Position numbers and translations under genes: made by a program. A stretch of DNA of 64,000 nucleotides from contig JBDWCA010000008.1 of assembly GCA_039978075.1 (NCBI GenBank), positions 1-64,000 on the forward strand, written 5' to 3'. Under the pieces are notes generated by a model. That model searched no databases, was not told the DNA's origin, and saw only the letters and a program-made list of their open reading frames with translations. This DNA is from Anderseniella sp039978075 (lineage in GTDB: Bacteria; Pseudomonadota; Alphaproteobacteria; Rhizobiales; Aestuariivirgaceae). Of this stretch, positions 32,830 to 42,011 are shown piece by piece. How positions within the stretch are numbered: position 1 is the first letter of the stretch; each line of letters starts with the position of its first letter.

Positions 32830-34809
32830 TCAAGCCTGTTGTCCGATCTGCCGGGCCGCGTCCGCTCCTTCGGCGGTCGCAATCTGAACGGTGCGTGGCG
32901 CCACGCCGTCACCCACAACTTCGACCTGGGCAAACCGGGCCCGGGCCGCTGCCTCGAGATCTGAGACAACACGGTTGCCTCGCCAATCCACCAGCAGGTC
33001 TGCATTGGTAATCTCGCCTGCATCTCCGGTGTAGATATTCCGGGTTAAGACCGTGCCCTTCGCAAGTCCGGTCACCGTCTCCATCGGTCTGAACACCACG
33101 CCGCGCTGGAGCAGGAAGCGGTACAGTTGCGTGCGTACCGTGCCATCGACATGCTCGCCAACGGCAGGGTCACCGGTCACCACCGTCACCTGTACCCCGG
33201 CTTCGGCCAGAACTTCGGCAGCGGCCAGGCCGTTACGCCCTCCGCCTTCATCCGCGATTACGGCATGGCGCGCGCCTGAGCCCGCCGTTCGCATCAACAC
33301 GTCGTGTGGAGTTGCCATGCTTATGCCGGAACCTGGCTTGCCCGGTAATTCGCGTACCGCAATCGGCACCGACCCGGTGGCCAGGATTACTGCGTCTGCG
33401 CTGATCTTTTCGAGGTCACCCGGTTCCAGCCGGGTGTTCAGCTTTATCGGGACCTGCGCCCTCTCCAGTTCCTGCTCATACCAGTCAACTGACAGCCCAT
33501 ACTCTCTGGCAAACGGCGAATTTGCCCACAGTCTCAGTTGCCCGCCGATCTGCGCGCCAGTCTCATACACGGTCACCTGATGACCAAGGACGGCCGCACG
33601 TCTTGCTGCTTCCAGCCCGGCGGGGCCTGCGCCGATCACGGCCACCCGTTGCGGCGAGGTTGCCGGTTTATCGGCCGCAAACTCAAGTTCGCGTGCAGCC
33701 TCCGGATTGTGGAAACAGCGCACTGGCTTGCCGCTCACCGCCCGATTAATGCAGACGTTGGCCCCGACACACGGGCGTATCGTGTTGGCTTCGCCGGCTT
33801 TGACCTTGGCTACGATATCGGGGTCCGCAATATGCCCCCGTGTCATTCCGACCATATCCGCTTCGCCTCGTGCCAGAATCTGTTCGGCCAGTACAGGGTC
33901 CGTTACCCGGCCGGTTACGAACACCGGAACTGTAACCGCGGTACGGATGCGAGCCGCCAATGGCGCAAACAGACCGTGCGGTGCCGGGCTTGCCGGCCAG
34001 TGTTCCCAGCGCATGATGCGGTCATAGTTGGTGCCGGCCACGACGTTGAGATAGTCCAGTGAACCTGCCTGGCTGAGCAGCGCCGAAATCTCGGCCATGT
34101 CATCATTGTCAAGCCCGCCCGCCATTTTCTCATCACCGGCAATGCGCATGCCGACGATGAGGTCGGGTCCGACGGCTTCACGCACCGATGCGGCTGCTTC
34201 GAGGGCAAACCGAACCCGGTTTCGTACGCTGCCGCCATAGTCATCGCGGCGCAGATTGCTGACGGGAGAAAAGAAGGCACCGGGCAGATAGCCGAAGGCG
34301 CCCAGGATCTCTACCCCGTCAAGTCCTGATGCCCGCACTTTCGCAGCGCCCACGCCGTAGGCCGCCACCAACTCGGCGATATCAGCACGCGTCATCTGGC
34401 GTGGCATGACCTTGAGGACCTGCGACGCCACCGGGGAGGGCGCCCACAGGGGTCTTCCGATATCGGAATAATCCACGGTGGCCGCGCTGTGTCCCAACTG
34501 TATCAGGAATGTCCCGCCATGGGTGTGTACCGCGTCAGCGAGCCGCCCAAGTCCATCCTCCACGCCGGGTCGTGTCAGGTCTATGCCGCGCCCGGAATTG
34601 GCATGACCGGTGTGATGAAATCCGCTTGTGCCCGTCATCTGCAGGCCGGCGCCGCCCTGGCTCCGACGGGCGTGATAGGCGATGAATTCTGCGTTGGCGT
34701 GACCTGCTTCCTCCAGCCCGGGAATATGGCCTGTCACCATGACCCGGTTGCGAACAGTTCGCGCACCGATCTTGAGCGGAGACATCAGATACGGAAAATC
34801 AGCGGCCAT
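32830..34809 (-). CDS. NADH:flavin oxidoreductase, dimethylglycine/N-methylproline demethylase-like
   Basis: A 659-residue enzyme of the trimethylamine-dehydrogenase/old-yellow-enzyme family. An FMN TIM barrel (1-340) is followed by an iron-sulfur motif and an NAD/FAD-binding half (VAVIGAGPAGLEAARRAA near 390). The cysteine motif is CVGANVC followed 11 residues later by Cys, i.e. the second cysteine of the usual CxxC is Ala, as I recall for DgcA/StcD-type methylamine demethylases. The start at 34809 follows GAGGAG; the frame continues upstream without support. It probably demethylates a methylated amine or betaine derivative. Confidence 0.82.
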   Translation of the reverse strand: MAADFPYLMSPLKIGARTVRNRVMVTGHIPGLEEAGHANAEFIAYHARRSQGGAGLQMTGTSGFHHTGHANSGRGIDLTRPGVEDGLGRLADAVHTHGGTFLIQLGHSAATVDYSDIGRPLWAPSPVASQVLKVMPRQMTRADIAELVAAYGVGAAKVRASGLDGVEILGAFGYLPGAFFSPVSNLRRDDYGGSVRNRVRFALEAAASVREAVGPDLIVGMRIAGDEKMAGGLDNDDMAEISALLSQAGSLDYLNVVAGTNYDRIMRWEHWPASPAPHGLFAPLAARIRTAVTVPVFVTGRVTDPVLAEQILARGEADMVGMTRGHIADPDIVAKVKAGEANTIRPCVGANVCINRAVSGKPVRCFHNPEAARELEFAADKPATSPQRVAVIGAGPAGLEAARRAAVLGHQVTVYETGAQIGGQLRLWANSPFAREYGLSVDWYEQELERAQVPIKLNTRLEPGDLEKISADAVILATGSVPIAVRELPGKPGSGISMATPHDVLMRTAGSGARHAVIADEGGGRNGLAAAEVLAEAGVQVTVVTGDPAVGEHVDGTVRTQLYRFLLQRGVVFRPMETVTGLAKGTVLTRNIYTGDAGEITNADLLVDWRGNRVVSDLEAAARARFAQVEVVGDGVAPRTVQIATAEGADAARQIGQQA

Positions 34810-35399
34810 GGGACAGCGCTCCTCGGATGAGTGTCGGCGGCAATGGACGCATCTCGACCGATAACGATCCGATGGCCAGTTTCGTGCATTCAGATTGTAG
34901 CCTTGTGCAGGCGTTGGCAAGTCCGGACCATCACCGACGTGGGGTGTTTTGCTGTTGCATTGAATTCGGCGATGGCTTGTGCAGACAGCATCGCTACCGC
35001 GCCATTAAGATGAGTCAATTCAATGGATTGAGAATGATCGCTGGGGTGTAGCTTCACGACGGTGAACACAGATTATTCAAATTCAGCAGCGCGAGGACAC
35101 AGCAGGCTGAAGTGCTGCCATTATCCTTGTCACGAGTGAGTATGGTGTCGAACTGGCAATGCGGGATTGGCATGTTGTTCTGGCAGCAGGCGATCCAGGG
35201 CGGGACGCAAGCCTCATGCTGCCACAACATGTCCGGGCGAACCCGCCTGCAACCCACCTGACAAGATTAACGGCATCCCGGTATCACCCCGGCATGGCGC
35301 GGACCGGCGTCATTGGTCATTGGGCTTTTGGTGTCCGGCATGTAACATTGACCGGGAATTTCATCATTTGGTCTGATTACATCTTCGTACAGGAAAACA
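34810..35399. other. 590-bp intergenic region
   Basis: I see no convincing gene here; short open frames lack ribosome sites and family features. It must hold the promoters of the two divergent genes. It contains one copy of the GAGTCAATTCAA-type extragenic repeat (about 35008-35050) and a short element TTCGGCGAT...TGCAGACAGCATCGC (34965-34994) that recurs at 45053-45078. Confidence 0.5.
35008..35050 (+). repeat. Degenerate extragenic repeat, copy A
   Basis: It starts AAGATGAGTCAATTCAATGG, matching copy B (37133-37190) in 16 of the first 17 positions, then diverges. It looks like the decayed end of a mobile element or an extragenic repeat. No transposase gene accompanies it. Confidence 0.4.
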
Positions 35400-37088
35400 A
35401 TGCATCACATCGCCTCGTTTCGCTTTGCCATGGCATCGATCGTTCTTGCAATAGCGGTTTTTTGTTTCGGCATCTCCCCGGCATTGTCACAAACAAATAC
35501 GGAGAGTGAACAGACTGTCGCGCAGAAGGAAGCCGAGGCGGTTCAGGCGTCTCTGCAGGCCATCGTCAGTATTCTAAATGCTCAAACTGCGAAACGCGAA
35601 GCTGCCGGCCAGTTACGCGAGGCGATTGAGAAAGCAGAGACTGAAACAGACAAGAAGGAGCTCGAGGGAAAACTCAAGCTGGTGAACGAGGAGCTCACTC
35701 AACTTGACGAGCAGGTTGTCAGTCTCGCCACCGGCATATCCCAGACCGAAGGTGGGAACATCAATGAAAAACTCGAACTGCAACAGGAGTTTGAACAGCT
35801 CATCCGGCCTTTCGTATGGATACTGAAGTCTGCCACTGAAAACGCACGCGAAATCGAGCATCTCAAGAGGCAGCTGCTGGTTGCGAAAAATCAGGAAGAC
35901 CTTGCTTCCAATGCCATCGCGCGGGTACGGCCAATGATTGAACAGGCTGACAAGGGCGGGCCGGTTGGCGAGCGACTGCAGACAATATTGCAGGACTGGG
36001 AAGAGCGCAGAATTGCCGCAAAGGATCTGGCAACCACTGCAGAGCAACAACTGCAAGCCAGGCGCTCCGAGCGCGTTACGGCCGGTGAAACGGCGAGCCG
36101 CGCATTCTCTTCATTTTTTAGCGACAGGGGTCGCAACTTCCTGTTCGGCGCTCTGGCTTTCTGCGCCGTCATATTCGCCATGCGCATTTTGCGCCGGGTA
36201 GTCCTTTCACTTATCGGGGCGCCCCGAAACAGAAAATTCCCAGTCCGGCTTGGTGCGCTGGTTTATGATCTTGCAACAATCACCACTGCGTTTGGAACAA
36301 CGGTTTCGATCTTCAATCGTTACAATGACTGGTTGCTCACCGGCTTCATGCTGCTTCTGTTCATTGCCATCGGCTGGTTTATTCTGAAGTCCCTGCCAAC
36401 CATGTTTGAACAGGTGACGTTGCTGCTCAACCTGGGCGCGGTGCAAGAGGGAGAGCGAGTGATGTTCAATGGCATCCCCTGGCGGGTGACCAAGCTGGAC
36501 CTTTATACCTCGCTGGAAAATCCGGTTCTGAAGGGCGGGTTTTTCACGATGCCGGTCCGGGAGTTGAAAGGGCTGCATTCCAGACCGATGGATCAGAATG
36601 AAGAGTGGTTTCCAACGGATGAAGGCGACTGGGTCGTGCTCGACAACGGCTTTTGGGCCGAAGTGACTTTACAGAGTCCGGAATCTGTTCAGTTGCGCGA
36701 AGAAGGCGGAGCAGTATCTTATCTTACAACTCAAGCATTCCTCGAGCAGAATCCGAAGAATGTATCCAATGGCTATCGCTCGACTATTGAGTTTGGCATT
36801 GACTATAGCCATCAAGCCCAAGCGGCTGACGAGGTGCCGCGAATTATGCGTGCTTATGTGGATCGTGAGATCCGAAAAATAGTCGACCCTGAAAAGGTGC
36901 TTGGCGTTTTTGTGACACTGTTCAGAGCCGGGTCATCATCCCTCGACTTTGAAATTGAAGTAGATGTCGCGCCTGGAACGGGACATCTGTATGAACCGGT
37001 CGAGCATGCGCTGGCGCGTATTGCTGTGGAATGCTGCACTGCCAATGACTGGAATATCCCGTTCCCGCAACTGACCATTCATCAATAG
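35400..37088 (+). CDS. MscS-like mechanosensitive channel-type membrane protein
   Basis: A 562-residue protein. A signal peptide (to about residue 31, SPALSQ) is followed by a long periplasmic coiled-coil region (residues 35-235). Three membrane helices lie around 240-345, then a cytoplasmic part. The segment after the last helix (LLNLGAVQEGERVMFNGIPWRV...NPVLKGGFFTMPVREL) resembles the MscS beta domain, but in divergent form. The C-terminal region (STIEFGIDYSHQAQ...FDIEVDV-like) matches the alpha/beta domain. It probably protects against osmotic stress. The coiled-coil extension recalls MscK-like channels. Confidence 0.7.
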   Translation: MHHIASFRFAMASIVLAIAVFCFGISPALSQTNTESEQTVAQKEAEAVQASLQAIVSILNAQTAKREAAGQLREAIEKAETETDKKELEGKLKLVNEELTQLDEQVVSLATGISQTEGGNINEKLELQQEFEQLIRPFVWILKSATENAREIEHLKRQLLVAKNQEDLASNAIARVRPMIEQADKGGPVGERLQTILQDWEERRIAAKDLATTAEQQLQARRSERVTAGETASRAFSSFFSDRGRNFLFGALAFCAVIFAMRILRRVVLSLIGAPRNRKFPVRLGALVYDLATITTAFGTTVSIFNRYNDWLLTGFMLLLFIAIGWFILKSLPTMFEQVTLLLNLGAVQEGERVMFNGIPWRVTKLDLYTSLENPVLKGGFFTMPVRELKGLHSRPMDQNEEWFPTDEGDWVVLDNGFWAEVTLQSPESVQLREEGGAVSYLTTQAFLEQNPKNVSNGYRSTIEFGIDYSHQAQAADEVPRIMRAYVDREIRKIVDPEKVLGVFVTLFRAGSSSLDFEIEVDVAPGTGHLYEPVEHALARIAVECCTANDWNIPFPQLTIHQ

Positions 37089-37132
37089 CCTCCCGGCAAA
37101 CAGCATTGGCCCGTCATTGAAAAACGTCGCTG

Positions 37133-37190
37133 GAAGTTGAGTCAATTCAAGGGGTTGCGCATAATGACTGAAGCGATGAATCAAATTCCT
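37133..37190 (+). repeat. Degenerate extragenic repeat, copy B
   Basis: This copy bridges the other two: its left part (AAGTTGAGTCAATTCAA) matches copy A, and its right part (ACTGAAGCGATGAATCAAAT) matches copy C in 19 of 24 aligned positions. It lies between the MscS-like gene and the ThDP enzyme gene. Probably a remnant of an IS end or miniature element. Confidence 0.45.
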
Positions 37191-37253
37191 GATTGCCGGT
37201 TCCCTTACCAAGTGGCCACGGATCGTCCGAAGTTGCTCAGGTGACAAGTTTCA

Positions 37254-38801
37254 TCAGGGACAGGTGACCTCTATCAGGTAGGGACCTTCATTCTGCAACC
37301 CCGTTTCCAGTGCTGTGCAGAAACTCTCCATGTCATCTGCTCTGATGCCTGAAACACCGTGTCCGCGCGCCAGGGAGACCCAGTCGATGAGGGGGCCTTC
37401 CACATCAAACATTGCGCTGGCATTCTGTCCGTAGTTGTCAACGCCGACATTGGCCAGCTCGTGCCGCAGGATCTGATAACCGCGGTTGGCAAATATGATT
37501 ACGGTGACGTCCAGGCTCTCCCGGGCCATCGTCCATAGCGATTGCAGCGTGTACATTGCCGACCCATCGCCTGTCAGCGTGATGATCTTCCGGTCAGGGC
37601 AAGCGATCGCAGCGCCAACGGCACAGGGCAGGCTGTATCCTATCGCTCCTCCGGTCCCGCCAAGAACGTCGTGGGGGCGGGCCGTTTTGGTCGGTGGCAT
37701 GACCGAGATACCCGACGTGATGGACTCATTGCAAAGCACGGCGTTTTCCGGCATGAGCGCAGCCAGCGCGTGGCCCACTTTTTCGAGCGTCAACTGGCCT
37801 GACGGCATGTCAGGTAGGTTGAGCGCGTAGGATTGAAACTGTGTTTGCGCGCTCACGCCGACAGCGTCTGCCAGTGCTTCGACTGTCCAGGCAATGTCCA
37901 TTTTGGGAGTGCACAATTCCGATATCGTGCAGGCGGGAGGCTCCGGCACGGATGGTTTGTCCGGGTATGCAAAAAAGGCAACGGGGCGGTTGGTGCCCAC
38001 AAGTGTCAGAGATGCAAGTTTCTCCATTTGTCCGATCTTGGGTGTTATCGGATAAACGAGTTGTTCCAGTCTTGTGCTGCCTGCGCCTTTGGAAATCCTC
38101 GGTATCAAGGTGTCTGCCAGCAGACGGCAGCCGGTCTTGCCTGCAATCTTTCCCGCCAGTTCCTGCAAGCGGCCAAACAATGCCTCGCCACCTATGACAA
38201 GGGCAGCATTGTCTGATGTCAGCCTTCGGGCGGCGGCCTCAATTTCGGCTTCCGAGGGTCGGGTGAGAGGTGGCAGGGTTTCGTAGGCGGCCGGGCTGAC
38301 GGCCTCATCCCAGGCTGTGTTGGCGGGCAGGATCAGGGTTGCAATCTGGCCATTGTTCGATCGCGCGGCCCGTATGGCGGAGGCTCCATCTTCGGCAACA
38401 GTTTTTGCGTCGGGAGATATCCGTGTCCAGTGGCTTATCGCCTGGCTGACGCCGATCAGATCTCCCTTGAGCGGGCTTTCGTAGCGCAGATGATGGGTGG
38501 CGTGATCTCCAACCACGTTCACGACGCCGGAGTTGGCCTTGCGGGCATTGTGCAGATTTGCAAAAGCGTTCCCGAAACCCGGCGCAAGATGAAGTAATGT
38601 GGCTGCAACATCCCGTTTCATCCTGAAGTACCCATCGGCGCCTCCGGATGTGCCGCCTTCAAAAAGGCAGAGAACACACTTCATCTCCGGGTGATCATCC
38701 AGCGCTGCAACGAAATGCATTTCTGACGTGCCCGGGTTGGCAAAAACCGTATCGACGCCATTTTGGAGAAGCGTCTTTACCAGGCTCTCTGCACCGTTCA
38801 T
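37254..38801 (-). CDS. Thiamine-diphosphate enzyme, acetolactate synthase / benzoylformate decarboxylase-like
   Basis: A 515-residue ThDP enzyme. The start at 38801 follows ATGGAG; an ATG four codons upstream lacks a ribosome site. The N-terminal domain has VFANPGTSEMHF and the activating glutamate in FEGGTSGGADGY. The C-terminal ThDP site is GDGSAMYTLQ followed by FANRGY. No catalytic regulatory subunit gene is nearby, so a 2-keto-acid decarboxylase or carboligase role is more likely than branched-chain amino acid synthesis. Confidence 0.85.
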   Translation of the reverse strand: MNGAESLVKTLLQNGVDTVFANPGTSEMHFVAALDDHPEMKCVLCLFEGGTSGGADGYFRMKRDVAATLLHLAPGFGNAFANLHNARKANSGVVNVVGDHATHHLRYESPLKGDLIGVSQAISHWTRISPDAKTVAEDGASAIRAARSNNGQIATLILPANTAWDEAVSPAAYETLPPLTRPSEAEIEAAARRLTSDNAALVIGGEALFGRLQELAGKIAGKTGCRLLADTLIPRISKGAGSTRLEQLVYPITPKIGQMEKLASLTLVGTNRPVAFFAYPDKPSVPEPPACTISELCTPKMDIAWTVEALADAVGVSAQTQFQSYALNLPDMPSGQLTLEKVGHALAALMPENAVLCNESITSGISVMPPTKTARPHDVLGGTGGAIGYSLPCAVGAAIACPDRKIITLTGDGSAMYTLQSLWTMARESLDVTVIIFANRGYQILRHELANVGVDNYGQNASAMFDVEGPLIDWVSLARGHGVSGIRADDMESFCTALETGLQNEGPYLIEVTCP

Positions 38802-38948
38802 CGAATACTCCATTTTGTAAAATCCGCAGTAAGAGGCCCGATCAGATCAGGCCTTTTCCGGGCGATCATTGATATACTGAACAGAAGGTCAGACCGGTGA
38901 GAAAATCAATACCGAATTGAACCGAAACGGTATGATGTTCGCCGCAAC

Positions 38949-39908
38949 TTACTCAAAATCAGGTGCAAGACAGATCAGGGCCAGGCACTGGATCATAACG
39001 GTGGCTGCAAGGAAACCGGTCATGCCGCCAACATCGTGTGACGGGCTGACAGTGTTCACATCGACAGCGACGATGTTCAAACCAGCCAGTCCCTGCAGCA
39101 GGGACAGGCCTTCTCTCGCTGTTGCGCCGCCCCAGGTCGGGGTACATACGCCCGGCGCGCATGACGGATCAAAGAAGTCCATGTCGAAACACAGGTAGAC
39201 AGGCTTGCCGACAAACCGTTCGTGGACCTGGGCCAGGACATCATCGAAACCACGCTGAAACAGTTCGTCTCCATCGATAAGGCCGTAGCCGTGTTCGCGG
39301 GTATGCTCGAACACTCCCTGTCGGGTAACAGTGCCACGCGGACCGATGTGCATTGAGTTCTTGGTGTCGACTACGCCTTCTTCGGCCGCTCGGGTGAAGG
39401 TGGTGGCGACATTGTAAAGGTCGTGTGTGTGATTGCCTGCGCCTGGATAAGTGTCGGTATGGGCATCGATATGAAGGACGACCAGGTCGGGATGTATTTT
39501 GTGCATAGCGCGCAATTGCGGCAGCGTCACTGCGCCATCGCCGCCCATTGTAACCGGTATCGTTCCGGCTGCTGCAACGCGCGTGATGGCGGCTTCAATA
39601 CGGTCAAATGATTCTTCGATGACGCCGGGTGTCACATCAACATCACCGCAATCGACGACATTCAGCCGCGTCAGTGGATTGAAGTCTGCCAGCGGCGGTT
39701 GGTACGGCCGCACCAGAGCCGATTGTTCGCGAATGGACTGTGGCCCCTGGCGGGAACCGATGCGGGTCGGATGGGTGCCGCAGTCGAACGGAATTCCGAT
39801 AATTGCCGCCTTGCTCCGGCTGACATTGGTTGAGAACGGCACTCCCATGAAAGAGTATCTGCAGTTGAAAAGTTCCGTCTCAGTATCTTGTGTGCTGTTA
39901 GCGGTCAT
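38949..39908 (-). CDS. Agmatinase/ureohydrolase-family protein with altered metal site
   Basis: A 319-residue ureohydrolase-fold protein. Manganese-ligand motifs HIDAHTD (Asp148, His150, Asp152) and CFDMDFFDP (Asp242, Asp244) are intact. The first motif reads MGGDGAVT, so Gly125 replaces the histidine that completes the usual GGDH. The lost ligand could mean a changed metal site, a new substrate, or loss of activity. It lies downstream of a polyamine-type importer after a hairpin, so a guanidino or amide substrate is likely. It is not safe to call it agmatinase. Confidence 0.82.
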   Translation of the reverse strand: MTANSTQDTETELFNCRYSFMGVPFSTNVSRSKAAIIGIPFDCGTHPTRIGSRQGPQSIREQSALVRPYQPPLADFNPLTRLNVVDCGDVDVTPGVIEESFDRIEAAITRVAAAGTIPVTMGGDGAVTLPQLRAMHKIHPDLVVLHIDAHTDTYPGAGNHTHDLYNVATTFTRAAEEGVVDTKNSMHIGPRGTVTRQGVFEHTREHGYGLIDGDELFQRGFDDVLAQVHERFVGKPVYLCFDMDFFDPSCAPGVCTPTWGGATAREGLSLLQGLAGLNIVAVDVNTVSPSHDVGGMTGFLAATVMIQCLALICLAPDFE

Positions 39909-39955
39909 CGGCGATGCCCTCGGAAAAAATGGTTGGCTTGATCGCAGGGAAGGAT

Positions 39956-39982
39956 GGGGACCGGCCGTCTGGGCCGGTCCCC
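39956..39982 (-). terminator. Hairpin between binding-protein and ureohydrolase genes
   Basis: A perfect 11-bp GC-rich stem (GGGGACCGGCC with its complement) closes a 5-nt loop. It lies in the gap between the substrate-binding-protein stop (40005) and the ureohydrolase start (39908). On the minus strand ATCCTTCCC follows, so it may act as a partial terminator or mRNA-end protector. Confidence 0.6.
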
Positions 39983-40004
39983 GGTTTGGGCGGGAGGCGG
40001 ATAC

Positions 40005-41162
40005 CTAGGAAGCGATAGCGTCCAGATATTTGTTGAGGATGTTTCCGTAATCGGATGCATACCAGTCAGCATCAACCGGGACCTGCATGGCAATATTTGC
40101 CGGTGAACCCGGATCGCGGTTGGCCATGTCTGCAGGTACCAGGGCAGAAGCCTTCGGATTGATCGGGCCGTTGCCCAGCAGTTTGAAGTATTCGACCTGG
40201 GATGCGGGGTCTTGCGCGGCAGCGGCGAAGTCCCATGCTGCCTTACCTGCCGGGGCACCTTTGGGTTGTATCCATGCACCAGCGAACAGCACGCCCTGAT
40301 TAAAGGTGAAGTCGACACGCCCATCGGTTTCCTTGTTCACGAGGCCGGCACGGCTGTGCCACATATTGCCCATGACAGCATCGCCATCGCGCATGATCTG
40401 CTGGCTCTCGGATCCGGAGCCCCAGAAGATGGTGTTCTCCTTGATCTCCTTGATCTTGTTCAAGGCGCGATCCATGTCGATTGGGTAGATATCTTCAGGC
40501 GCAACGCCATCTGCCATGAGAGCTGCCTCAAGCTGGCCTTCGAAGTTCTTGCGCAGCATCCGGGTGCCGGGGAAGTCCTTGAGATTCCAGAAGTCCTTCC
40601 AGTCCTTTGGCGTTTTGCCGTCAAAGGCCTTCGTATCCCAGGCCATGGCAAACGAATACAAATATGCGCCGAGCCACCATTTTCCACGGTGAATGTCGCG
40701 GACCGCATCCGCATCAACACGGGTGTAGTCAACCTCTTCCAGAAGACCCTGGGCACCCAGGTCGATGCCTCCGACATTGTTGCGGTCACACAGATCCCAG
40801 GTGACCTTGCCGCTCTCGACCATGGCCTTGATTTTTCCGGACGACGGGCCGGAGCCGTTGACCACAACCTTGGTGTCCGGGTGTTTCTTGTTGTAGAGCG
40901 ACACCCATACCTTTTCCTTTGCTTCGATGGCATCGCCGCCCCAGTTCACAACCACGATTTCATTCTGACCCGCGAACGCAGGCGTGATCTTGTAAAGAGC
41001 CGAGGAAATACCCAGGAAGGCTGCTGTCTTCAGGAACAGGCGGCGTGGCACGGGGTCTTTGGACGACTTCTCGATCAGGACTTCCATGAGGTCCTTCTGA
41101 TAAGCGTCGCAGTGAATATCGACAGCATTCGTCTTCGAGGATTTCCTGTTATGGTCAGTCAT
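40005..41162 (-). CDS. Extracellular solute-binding protein, spermidine/putrescine type
   Basis: A 385-residue binding protein of the PotD/PotF class. The N-terminus has a twin-arginine-type signal (PRRLFLKTAAFLGISSAL) after a long 38-residue lead. Mature motifs include VVNWGGDAIEAKEKVW and MRDGDAVMGNMWHSR. It forms an operon with two permeases and an ATPase transcribed from 43977. The ligand could be a polyamine, an amino acid or another cationic compound. Confidence 0.88.
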   Translation of the reverse strand: MTDHNRKSSKTNAVDIHCDAYQKDLMEVLIEKSSKDPVPRRLFLKTAAFLGISSALYKITPAFAGQNEIVVVNWGGDAIEAKEKVWVSLYNKKHPDTKVVVNGSGPSSGKIKAMVESGKVTWDLCDRNNVGGIDLGAQGLLEEVDYTRVDADAVRDIHRGKWWLGAYLYSFAMAWDTKAFDGKTPKDWKDFWNLKDFPGTRMLRKNFEGQLEAALMADGVAPEDIYPIDMDRALNKIKEIKENTIFWGSGSESQQIMRDGDAVMGNMWHSRAGLVNKETDGRVDFTFNQGVLFAGAWIQPKGAPAGKAAWDFAAAAQDPASQVEYFKLLGNGPINPKASALVPADMANRDPGSPANIAMQVPVDADWYASDYGNILNKYLDAIAS

Positions 41163-41214
41163 GCTTTTCTCTCCTGTTTTAGGTGGGGCAAGGTTTGATC
41201 TTTGTTTTTCCTGT

Positions 41215-42006
41215 TCATGTTTTCTGGGCTTTCTCGTACCAGTCCTTGATGAGCAGCCCGATTGCCGTGATGATGATCATTATCGTGCCGAGCGCGGCGA
41301 TTGCCGGATCGACATTGTCGAACAGTCCGTCCCAAATCCGTTTGGGCAGCGTGTAAACGGCACGGCTGGTAATGAAGATGGCGACGATGATTTCGTCCCA
41401 TGATGTGATGAATGCGAAGATCCCGCCCGCCAGCATGCCCGGGCGAACCTGCGGCAGCAGGACGTAAAACAGCGTTTGACGAGCCGATGCACCAAGACTT
41501 CGGGAAGCCTGTTCCAGCCTGGGGTCCAGATTGACCAGGCTTGCAGTCACGCTCAGCACCACGAATGGCAATGCCTTCATCGTGTGAACCAGGATCAGGC
41601 CAAGGTAGGTATCCAGAAGATCGAGAATCGACCATGCCTGATAAAACGCAACAGCATGCACGATCGGCGGCACGATCATGGGCAGCAGCAACAGAAGCCT
41701 CAAGTTTCGCGTCACGCCATTGTTCAGACGCCAGTGACCGACGGCAAACAACGTTCCCATTGCAAGAGCGAGAAGCGCGGAACAGATCGCGACAAGCAGG
41801 CTGTCTCCGATGCTGCTCAGCCATCCGCCGCTGACCAGAACATCATAATGGCGCAGGGACCATTCGCCTTCGGGCATCGACAGGTAGCGTTTTGGCGTGA
41901 ACGATACCGGTATGACGATGAGGATGGGCAATACCAGAAAGCAGGTCGTCATCCATGCCACGACCCGGCTCATTTCGACTTTCTGACGATTTTCTTCTGT
42001 CGCCAT
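41215..42006 (-). CDS. ABC transporter permease, PotC type
   Basis: A 263-residue permease with about six membrane helices and the EAA loop ASRSLGASARQTLFYVLLPQ. The start at 42006 lies 6 bp after the preceding permease stop; a longer open frame upstream runs through that gene and is not used. It is the second membrane subunit of the polyamine-type importer. Confidence 0.88.
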   Translation of the reverse strand: MATEENRQKVEMSRVVAWMTTCFLVLPILIVIPVSFTPKRYLSMPEGEWSLRHYDVLVSGGWLSSIGDSLLVAICSALLALAMGTLFAVGHWRLNNGVTRNLRLLLLLPMIVPPIVHAVAFYQAWSILDLLDTYLGLILVHTMKALPFVVLSVTASLVNLDPRLEQASRSLGASARQTLFYVLLPQVRPGMLAGGIFAFITSWDEIIVAIFITSRAVYTLPKRIWDGLFDNVDPAIAALGTIMIIITAIGLLIKDWYEKAQKT

Positions 42007-42011
42007 GACTT

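Noticed and set aside
34827..35051. A 74-codon plus-strand frame in the 34.8-35.4 kb gap
   Set aside because: It has no ribosome site, no homology features, and overlaps a degenerate repeat.
40212..41198. A 328-codon open frame on the plus strand over the solute-binding protein gene
   Set aside because: It is antisense to a clear binding protein, has no ribosome site or recognisable domain, and arises from codon bias.
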